Source: Erysipelotrichia bacterium
GTDB lineage: Bacteria; Bacillota_I; Bacilli_A; RFN20; CAG-826
Direction of reading: 5' to 3'
Assembly: GCA_012971835.1 (NCBI GenBank)
Contig: JAAZFR010000171.1
Location: forward strand, 1-8,426
Length of the DNA: 8,426 bases
In this document: positions 1 to 5,714 of the stretch, in pieces
Layout: each line of letters begins with the position of its first letter
Position numbering within the stretch: the stretch's first letter is position 1
The notes under the pieces: model-generated
The model's input: only the letters and a program-made list of their open reading frames with translations
What the model was told of the DNA's origin: nothing
Databases searched by the model: none
Position numbers and translations under genes: made by a program

Positions 1-599
1 ACAAGCCATTTTTTCCCAACGGCAGCAACGATTAAATCGGCATGTTCTACGTAAAACCTAAAATCTTCGGGTTTGGTTTTTGAATGGAGAATGGTCACAT
101 TAGCACTTTCTTTTGTTAGAAGAGCCGCCATTGGTTTACCAACGATATTACTCCGTCCAATCACGACCGCGTTCTTTCCCAATAATTCAATGTTGCTAAA
201 CTTCAAATAGTCGAGAATTCCACGAGGAGTACAGGCTTTTAATTTGGAGAGCGGGTGAAACCCGTCAACATCCTTGCTTGGGTTAATCGCTACCTTTACT
301 TTGTCTTCATTAATGTGTTTTGGTAAGGGCATTTGCACAATAAAACCATGAATATCGGGGTCAAGGTTCAAGGAATTAACAAGCTCTAATACTTCTTGTT
401 CTGAGGTTTCCACTGGAAGCTTAATATGTGTGGCCCGGACGCCCAACTCCTCAGCATCCTTTAGTTTGCCACGAATGTATGAGTTAGAACCCTCATCTTC
501 ATTTACCTGAACAATAGCCAAATGAGGTCTAATTTTCATCGAAGCGACTTTGTCGCGAATCTGCTGTTTGCGCATGGCGACATACTCTTTTATTTCCAT
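1..599 (-). CDS. folD: Bifunctional methylenetetrahydrofolate dehydrogenase / methenyltetrahydrofolate cyclohydrolase FolD, partial (3' end outside window)
   Basis: FolD interconverts 5,10-methylene-, 5,10-methenyl- and 10-formyl-tetrahydrofolate in the cytoplasm, using NAD(P), and so feeds purine and formyl-Met synthesis. I translated 199 codons running off the left edge; the family is usually about 280-290 residues, so about 85 are missing. Visible motifs are SYIRGKLK (Tyr41, catalytic Lys45), GFIVQMPLP (Gln89), KDVDGFHP (Asp112), CTPRGI (123-128) and the Rossmann signature VVIGRSNIVGKP (145-156), followed by HADLIVAAVG (186-195). The start ATG (597-599) has a GAGG Shine-Dalgarno 7 nt upstream inside GGAAAGAGGG. 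An in-frame ATG 12 codons further up lacks such a site and adds no family-like sequence. The N-terminus lacks the usual IDGK motif and is about ten residues short. It lies 72 bp downstream of cls, probably with its own promoter. The family assignment is secure. Confidence 0.95.
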   Translation of the reverse strand, partial: MEIKEYVAMRKQQIRDKVASMKIRPHLAIVQVNEDEGSNSYIRGKLKDAEELGVRATHIKLPVETSEQEVLELVNSLNLDPDIHGFIVQMPLPKHINEDKVKVAINPSKDVDGFHPLSKLKACTPRGILDYLKFSNIELLGKNAVVIGRSNIVGKPMAALLTKESANVTILHSKTKPEDFRFYVEHADLIVAAVGKKWL

Positions 600-625
600 G
601 GTTATCCCTCTTTCCAATATGCAAT

Positions 626-634
626 ATTTTATCA
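626..634 (-). promoter_or_regulatory. Candidate extended -10 promoter for folD
   Basis: On the minus strand the cls-folD gap contains TGATAAAAT, an extended -10 (TG-n-TAAAAT, five of six bases of TATAAT). It would start transcription near 619, giving a leader of about 20 nt that still contains the folD Shine-Dalgarno. No good -35 lies at 16-18 bp (the best reads are ACTTTA and TACTTT), which extended -10 promoters can tolerate. A second weak -10-like TATAAA lies at 635-640. No terminator is visible between cls and folD, so readthrough from cls is also possible. Confidence 0.4.
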
Positions 635-671
635 TTTATAAGTATTCTAAAGTAGACAAAAAATGTTCTTT

Positions 672-2201
672 TTATAAAAGGGTGGCAAATCCCCTTAAGA
701 AGCTAATCCACAGACGATGAAATGGTCCACTTTTTGTTTCCTGCAAGGTGACCAGTTTCGATTGAGAAAGAATATTTTCAAAGTCAGCATTTACTTCTTG
801 AATAATCTTGCTTTGATAAAGCCATACACCGTTTTCGAAGTGCAGATATAGACTTCTATAATCAAGATTGATTGTGCCGATAGTTAAAAAATCATCATCG
901 GCGAGAAAAACTTTTTGATGAATAAAGCCAGGAATATATTCATAGATTTTTACGCCCGCTTCAATAAGGCGCCGGTAATAAGATCTCGTGACTTGAAAAA
1001 CAATTTTTTTATCAGGTATAGCCGGTGTGACAATACGAACATCAATTCCTTGCTTAGCGGCATTCGAAAAGGCGATGACCATCTCGTTATCAAGGATAAG
1101 ATAAGGCGTCGTAATATAAATGCGCTTTTTGGCTCTTCCCATCATGTTCAAATAAACATTTTCGCCTACCGCTTCATCGTCAAGAGGCGTGTCGGCATAT
1201 GGTTGTATATAACCGGAATCGGCAATTCTATAATCTTTGTTCTTCGACAAGAAAGGTTCAAAATCTTCCAATTTACCAGTCAGCACACTCCAAAAGGTTA
1301 AAAACATCAATGTCATGTTTCTAACGGCATCACCACGAATCATCAGCACATTGTCTTTCCAATAACCAAAGCGAACTTTTAGATTGAAATATTCGTCTGC
1401 TAGATTGATGCCCCCAGTGAAAGCAGTTGATCCATCGACAACGAGAATTTTTCGATGATCGCGATTATTTATTCGAGCATTTAAAAAGGGGAGAAAACGA
1501 TTGAAAGCAAATGTTTGAATTCCTAATGACCTAAGCTTACGGTCATAGTTATGCGGCAGACTGGAAATTGAACCCATATCATCATAGATGATGCGAACAT
1601 CAACACCCTCTTTGACCTTATCGACCAATATCTTGAGAATCTTTGTCCAAACTTGGCCTTCAGAAATAATGAAGTACTCAATAAATATGAATTTTTTAGC
1701 TTTTTTAAGTTCACTGATTAAAGTGTTTAAAAAAGATTCTCCTGATGGAAAATACTCACTATAACAATTTTGATATGGTCCAAAGCCAGTGGTGTTTTTT
1801 ATATATGCGCTTTGATTATGAGCATCGAGGTTCTCGCTTTTTAATCGTTCGAGAACACCTTCCGTATTTCTTGTCGATTGTTCAATTAGAGCATGCATTT
1901 TTGTGACCATTTTTTTCTGCTTGCGATTCATTTTTTTATTGCCAAAAAGTAGGTAAAGCATGCCTCCAAAAGCAGGGAAGATTAAGATTAAGACGAGCCA
2001 CGAAATTTTGTAGCTTGGATTGCTACGATTACCAATAATTATAAGAACAACGACAACGCTAATAATGAGAAACAGTAAATAAATAAGCGGATAATAGTCG
2101 CGAATATAAATGATGCCCAAAATAATAATCGCTAATTGCGATAAGAAAAGGAAAAGAACAATCAAAAGCCGCCAGAAATGCATTTTTAGAAAATTCTTCA
2201 T
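672..2201 (-). CDS. cls: Cardiolipin synthase (two-HKD phospholipase D family)
   Basis: This 509-residue membrane enzyme most likely condenses two phosphatidylglycerol molecules into cardiolipin plus glycerol. The N-terminus has hydrophobic segments at about 9-33, 37-56 and 66-86, with the PLD nuclease N-terminal pattern ending in FPAFGGMLYLLFG. Two catalytic HKD motifs follow: HRKILVVDG (His249, Lys251, Asp256) with GGIN after it, and HQKVFLADD (His428, Lys430, Asp435) followed by GTINLDYRS. The order and length match bacterial ClsA-type enzymes (about 480-510 residues), and nothing is truncated. The ATG at 2199-2201 has only a weak Shine-Dalgarno (GGTAAG, 4 nt spacer). The putative mRNA leader is about 11 nt, so initiation may be weak or use an unusually short leader. 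The gene sits after the secG terminator and has its own TATAAT box. Another PLD-family phosphatidyltransferase is possible, but cardiolipin synthase is by far the best fit. Confidence 0.95.
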   Translation of the reverse strand: MKNFLKMHFWRLLIVLFLFLSQLAIIILGIIYIRDYYPLIYLLFLIISVVVVLIIIGNRSNPSYKISWLVLILIFPAFGGMLYLLFGNKKMNRKQKKMVTKMHALIEQSTRNTEGVLERLKSENLDAHNQSAYIKNTTGFGPYQNCYSEYFPSGESFLNTLISELKKAKKFIFIEYFIISEGQVWTKILKILVDKVKEGVDVRIIYDDMGSISSLPHNYDRKLRSLGIQTFAFNRFLPFLNARINNRDHRKILVVDGSTAFTGGINLADEYFNLKVRFGYWKDNVLMIRGDAVRNMTLMFLTFWSVLTGKLEDFEPFLSKNKDYRIADSGYIQPYADTPLDDEAVGENVYLNMMGRAKKRIYITTPYLILDNEMVIAFSNAAKQGIDVRIVTPAIPDKKIVFQVTRSYYRRLIEAGVKIYEYIPGFIHQKVFLADDDFLTIGTINLDYRSLYLHFENGVWLYQSKIIQEVNADFENILSQSKLVTLQETKSGPFHRLWISFLRGFATLL

Positions 2202-2218
2202 AAAACTTACCGAACATT

Positions 2219-2247
2219 ATTATACGATAACTAAACAAAAAAGAAAA
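2219..2247 (-). promoter_or_regulatory. Candidate cls promoter (perfect TATAAT, weak -35 in the terminator T-tract)
   Basis: The minus strand has a perfect TATAAT at 2219-2224. At 17 bp spacing the -35 would be TTTTCT (2242-2247), which is poor and lies inside the T-rich tail of the secG terminator. That T-rich upstream stretch could instead help polymerase binding. The predicted start is about 2212, only about 11 nt before the cls ATG. Confidence 0.5.
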
Positions 2248-2268
2248 AAGCCCCTTGTGGGGCTCTTT
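2237..2268 (-). terminator. Rho-independent terminator after secG
   Basis: On the minus strand AGCCCC-ACAA-GGGGCT forms a 6-bp G+C-rich stem (2249-2254 with 2259-2264) with a 4-nt loop. It extends by a G:U and three A:U pairs to about 10 bp (2245-2268). Six Ts, a C and six more Ts follow the G+C-rich stem. It begins 14 nt past the secG stop codon and is a strong intrinsic terminator closing the secA-prfB-uvrB-secG unit. On the plus strand the same hairpin is followed by CTTTGATATT, a poor T-tract, so the terminator is directional. Confidence 0.92.
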
Positions 2269-2282
2269 GATATTATGTCTAA

Positions 2283-2519
2283 CTAGGCAACGTTTTGTAA
2301 AACGCTGATTAAGATCGCAAAGAAAAAGAAGACGATGGCAAAACCAAATGTCAGCCACGTAATAACTAATTCAGAACCTCTCTCTTTTGTTTTAACGAAT
2401 ATATTAGTTCCACCACCAGTAATGGCTCCGGAAGCACCTTCTGATTTACCACCTTGTAACAATGACAAGACAATGATAATAAGGGCGACAATTAAGAATA
2501 TAACATCATACCATTGCAT
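2283..2519 (-). CDS. secG: Preprotein translocase subunit SecG
   Basis: This is the small non-essential subunit of the SecYEG channel in the cytoplasmic membrane; it assists SecA-driven translocation. The 78-residue length is typical of Bacillota SecG. Two membrane segments (about 4-21 and 52-75) flank the diagnostic cytoplasmic loop LLQGGKSEGASGAI (20-33) and a Gly-rich stretch. The ATG at 2517-2519 has a clear Shine-Dalgarno, AAAGGAG, 8 nt upstream. The stop is TAG, the only non-TAA stop codon visible in the window. The gene lies 69 bp after uvrB and is followed by a strong terminator, so it appears to be the last gene of the operon. Its presence in the same transcription unit as secA is notable, because secG is often found next to rnr and smpB in Bacillota, and neither is here. 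Confidence 0.95.
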   Translation of the reverse strand: MQWYDVIFLIVALIIIVLSLLQGGKSEGASGAITGGGTNIFVKTKERGSELVITWLTFGFAIVFFFFAILISVLQNVA

Positions 2520-2542
2520 TGTTTTTTCTCCTTTTGCAACTA

Positions 2543-2588
2543 TGCTTTAATATCTTCGCACATCCTTTTTCTTAAAGCAAATGCTTTA
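2543..2588 (-). repeat. Overlapping inverted repeats in the uvrB-secG leader
   Basis: Three related arms lie between uvrB and secG. On the minus strand they are TAAAGCA (2582-2588), TGCTTTAA (2572-2579) and TTAAAGCA (2543-2550). The middle arm can pair with the first (up to 7 bp, 2-nt loop) or with the third (8 bp, 21-nt loop), but not with both. No T-tract follows either structure, so neither is a terminator. The secG Shine-Dalgarno lies about 12 nt beyond the third arm. The stems are A+T-rich and weak, and a regulatory role is inference only. Confidence 0.4.
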
Positions 2589-4577
2589 TTATTTGAGGTT
2601 GGCTTTTATTTCAAAGACAATATCACGAATCTCGGCAGCTTTTTCGAAATCATAATTTTTTGCGGCCTCGCGCATTTGCTTTTCTAGTTCTTTAATTCTG
2701 GCTTCAATTTCACTACGTGACGCCTTGGCAGTAAAGGCCTTATAAGTTTCCTGTTCATCTTCCATATTCTTCAATGGCGGGCGAATATCTTTGATGATTG
2801 TCTCGGGAACAATTCCATTTTTATTATTGTAGTCAGTTTGAATTTGACGTCGTCTATTCGTTTCTCCAATCGCAAAGCGCATCGAATCAGTCATACGATC
2901 AGCATACATGATAACGAAACCGTTTTTGTTTCGAGCAGCTCGCCCCACAACTTGAATCAAGGATCGCGACGATCTTAAGAAACCTTCTTTATCAGCGTCA
3001 AGTATAGCGATTAATGATACTTCAGGAATATCAAGGCCCTCACGCAAAAGGTTTATTCCGACTAAGACATCATATTTTCCTTTACGAAGCTGATAAATAA
3101 TTTCCGTTCGCTCCAAAGTTTTTGTTTCATTGTGAAGATAGGCAACCTTGATTCCCCGTTCTTTTAAATAGTCGGTTAGATCTTCAGCCATGCGAATTGT
3201 CAAGGTTACAACCATCGTTCTTTCTTTAGAAAGGATTCTTTGTTTAATTTCATAAATTAAATCATCAATTTGACCAAGGGTTCTTCTTACTTCAATGCGA
3301 GGATCGATTAGTCCAGTTGGGCGAATAATTTGTTCCACAACTTCGCGATTAGCTCGATCTAATTCGTAATCTCCAGGCGTTGCCGAAGTGCAAATGGTCT
3401 GAGGCATCACACCTTCAAATTCAGCGAAGTTTAAGGGTCGATTATCAAGCGCGCTTGGAAGACGAAAACCATAATCAACAAGCGTTAGTTTTCGTGAGCG
3501 ATCACCATTATACATGCCCTTGACTTGCGGTAACGTAACATGCGATTCATCGATGATTAGCAAAAAATCATCTGGAAAATAATCAACTAATGTAAAGGGT
3601 CTTTCGCCTGGGTTTCGTTTATCAATATGACGCGAATAGTTTTCGATTCCAGGACACATACCAAACTCGAGCATGCTTTCAACATCTTGTCTAGTTCGCA
3701 TTTCAAGTCGTTCAGCTTCTAAAAGTTTGCCTTCCTTACGGAAATAGGCGAGCCTATCTTCTAATTCGGCAAGAATAGTAACTGTTGCTTCCTTAACTCT
3801 TTGCCGGGTGGATGCGTGACCATAAGCCGGAAAAATAGGATAAGTTAAAAATGTTCTTTTCACTTCTCCGGTTAAAATTTCTACCATGGCAATTCGTTCG
3901 ATTTCATCACCAAACGTGTCGATTTTAATGTAATACTCGTCAGTGTGAGGCGGCACAATTTGAATAATATCTCCTTGCACGCGAAATGAACCAGGAACTA
4001 AGCCCATATTGTTTCTTGTATATTGTGAATCAATCAAGCGATGAAATAATGTTCGCCGGTTGATTGTTTCGCCAACGCGAATCTCAAAGACGAGGTTACG
4101 ATATTCATCGGGATCAGTTAAACCATAAATAGACGCAACCGAAGCGACGACAATTGTGTCTTTTCTTTCTAAAACAGAATTAATCGCACTTGTGCGAAGC
4201 ATTTCGATTTCTTCATTCATCACGGCATTTTTATCTATATATGTGTCTGATTTAGGAAGGTAAGCCTCGGGTTGATAAAAATCGAAATTGGATACAAAGT
4301 ACTCGACGCGATTCTCGGGAAATAGTTCTTTAAACTCACCATACAATTGGCCCGCTAATGTTTTATTGTGAACAAGGACGAGTGTCGGTTTTTGCACTGC
4401 TTGAATAACATTAGAAACAGTGAATGTTTTACCAGTACCGGTCGCGCCTAAAAGAACCTGAAGAGGTTTTCCATCACGCAGTCCTTGAACTAGTTTTTGA
4501 ATAGCAACAGGCTGATCACCAGTCGGTTTGTATGAAGATACTAGTTTAAATAAATGCTCATTCATTATTTTATCCAT
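2589..4577 (-). CDS. uvrB: Excinuclease ABC subunit B (UvrB)
   Basis: UvrB is the helicase-like damage-verifying subunit of bacterial nucleotide excision repair: UvrA loads it at lesions and it recruits UvrC for incision. The 662 residues match the family. Visible are Walker A GATGTGKT (44-51), the beta-hairpin region (about 92-117), IENYSRH (311-317), Walker B/DEAD-like DESH (343-346), [11 protein letters not shown] (371-381), TSATPG (397-402), [12 protein letters not shown] (511-522), motif [10 protein letters not shown] (542-549) and a C-terminal UVR domain (about 624-658) for UvrC contact. Departures are SNFDFY for the usual SYYDYY (96-101), FRVQG for FRVRG (198-202), and RSSRSLIQ for RSERSLIQ. 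The first ATG lacks a Shine-Dalgarno; an ATG four codons in (4563-4565) has GGA 7 nt upstream and gives an N-terminus closer to the family. The gene starts 11 nt after the prfB stop, so it is probably translationally coupled. uvrA is not in the window. Confidence 0.97.
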   Translation of the reverse strand: MDKIMNEHLFKLVSSYKPTGDQPVAIQKLVQGLRDGKPLQVLLGATGTGKTFTVSNVIQAVQKPTLVLVHNKTLAGQLYGEFKELFPENRVEYFVSNFDFYQPEAYLPKSDTYIDKNAVMNEEIEMLRTSAINSVLERKDTIVVASVASIYGLTDPDEYRNLVFEIRVGETINRRTLFHRLIDSQYTRNNMGLVPGSFRVQGDIIQIVPPHTDEYYIKIDTFGDEIERIAMVEILTGEVKRTFLTYPIFPAYGHASTRQRVKEATVTILAELEDRLAYFRKEGKLLEAERLEMRTRQDVESMLEFGMCPGIENYSRHIDKRNPGERPFTLVDYFPDDFLLIIDESHVTLPQVKGMYNGDRSRKLTLVDYGFRLPSALDNRPLNFAEFEGVMPQTICTSATPGDYELDRANREVVEQIIRPTGLIDPRIEVRRTLGQIDDLIYEIKQRILSKERTMVVTLTIRMAEDLTDYLKERGIKVAYLHNETKTLERTEIIYQLRKGKYDVLVGINLLREGLDIPEVSLIAILDADKEGFLRSSRSLIQVVGRAARNKNGFVIMYADRMTDSMRFAIGETNRRRQIQTDYNNKNGIVPETIIKDIRPPLKNMEDEQETYKAFTAKASRSEIEARIKELEKQMREAAKNYDFEKAAEIRDIVFEIKANLK

Positions 4578-4588
4578 GCAAAAATCAG

Positions 4589-5714
4589 TTATTTTGCGAA
4601 AATATCCTTTGAATTACGTGCTTCCATATCAAGCATAGCGTTGATAAATCCATCGATTTCTCCATCCATAACAGCATGGACATCGCCTTCTGAATAATTG
4701 GTGCGATTGTCCTTTACTAAAGTGTATGGGCAAAAAACATAAGAACGAATTTGACTACCCCACTCAATGGCTTTTTGTTCACCGACAATATTTTTTAGCT
4801 CATCGTCTTTGCGACTTTGTTCAAGTTGATAAAGTTGCCCTTTAAGCATGTTCATGGCCATTTCACGATTAGAAATCTGCGATCTTTCAACTTGGCAAGA
4901 TACAACGATGCCCGTTGGTATGTGAGTGATGCGAACAGCGCTTTCTGTCTTGTTGACGTTTTGACCACCCGCTCCGCTACTGCGATATGTATCAACTTTC
5001 AAATCACTATCATTAATTTCGATATTGATATCATTATCAAACTCCGGAACAACATTAACCGATGCGAAGGAAGTGTGTCTTCTTGAATTGGAATCAAAAG
5101 GCGATATTCGAACAAGGCGATGAACGCCTTTTTCACCTTTCAAAAGTCCATATACATTTTTGCCCTTGATAGCAATTGTGACAGTTTTAATTCCCGCTTC
5201 ATCACCGGCTTGATAGTCAATGACTTGCATTTTAAAACGTCTTTTTTCAGCCCATCGCACATACATCCGATATAACATATCGGCCCAATCGTGAGATTCT
5301 GTTCCACCCGCACCTGGATGGATAGTTACAATCGCATTCAGGCGATCAAATTTTCCAGTGAAATATAATTCTGAACGAAGTTCTTTAATATAGTTAGATA
5401 AATCGTTTAACGTTTCTTCAATAAGTAAAAGCATATCGCTGTCTTCTTGAGAGGTACTTTTTAGTAATTCGTCAATGTCGCGATGCGTTTTTATAATCTT
5501 TTGATAAGCGCCAAAAGTGTCTTTAACACGATTATATTCATTAACAACCGAAACGGCTCGTTTCTGGTCATTCCAAAAATCAGGATCGTTTTGAATGGCT
5601 TCTAACTCTTTCGTCTTTTCTTCTAAAAAAGCGTAGTCAAAGAGAGTCACCGAGCCGATTCACTGATTTGCTTAGTTCATTAAAAACAAAAATCAATTCC
5701 TGCAACTCTTTCAT
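4589..5714 (-). CDS. prfB: Peptide chain release factor 2 (RF2), expressed by +1 programmed frameshift
   Basis: RF2 reads UAA and UGA in the ribosomal A site and triggers peptide release. The true start is the ATG at 5712-5714. After 25 codons the zero frame meets CTT-TGA-C, and a +1 slip continues at GAC (5636-5638), giving about 374 residues from segments 5640-5714 and 4589-5638. In the full product the stop-codon-reading SPF tripeptide is at 204-206 and the peptidyl-hydrolysis GGQ at 249-251, almost exactly the E. coli numbering. The residue equivalent to E. coli 246 is Ser (RSSGAGGQ). The ATG overlaps the secA stop (TAATG) and follows AAAGGATAAGGAATA, which has two purine-rich Shine-Dalgarno options. 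A GTG at 5648-5650 in the downstream frame opens an ORF but would lose the N-terminal helix, so I reject it as the start. Expression is probably coupled to secA and autoregulated by RF2 level at the internal UGA. Confidence 0.96.
5636..5651 (-). promoter_or_regulatory. prfB +1 programmed frameshift site
   Basis: On the minus strand the site reads GGTGAC-TCT-CTT-TGA-C. The slippery CTT (5640-5642), in-frame TGA (5637-5639) and following C (5636) match the conserved RF2 autoregulatory signal. When RF2 is scarce, the slow UGA lets the CUU-decoding tRNA slip forward onto UUU. The usual AGGGGG-type stimulator 3 nt before CTT is replaced by GGTGAC (5646-5651), which matches only the far end of an extended Shine-Dalgarno. 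Confidence 0.93.

Noticed and set aside
635..640. TATAAA as the main folD -10 box
   Set aside because: No acceptable -35 is found at 16-18 bp and it lacks the TG extension; the neighbouring TG-A-TAAAAT is a better candidate.
915..1301. Plus-strand ORF of 128 codons opposite cls
   Set aside because: It lies wholly antisense to the conserved cls catalytic core, shows no family-like motif and has no good Shine-Dalgarno. It is a shadow of the A+T-leaning codon bias.
2059..2358. Minus-strand ORF of 99 codons spanning the secG-cls boundary
   Set aside because: It runs through the strong terminator and out of frame through both secG and cls. The sequence resembles no protein family.
2520..2588. 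A separate secG promoter
   Set aside because: TTGCTT and TATTAA are the best boxes but are 22 bp apart, too far for a normal housekeeping promoter. An operon with uvrB is simpler.
5636..5642. Premature TGA in prfB as a pseudogene or sequencing error
   Set aside because: CTT-TGA-C at codon 26 is the conserved RF2 programmed frameshift, and the downstream frame is intact with SPF and GGQ motifs.
5648..5650. GTG as the prfB start in the downstream frame
   Set aside because: It removes the normal RF2 N-terminus, has no separate Shine-Dalgarno at proper spacing, and ignores the ATG coupled to the secA stop that gives family-typical length.
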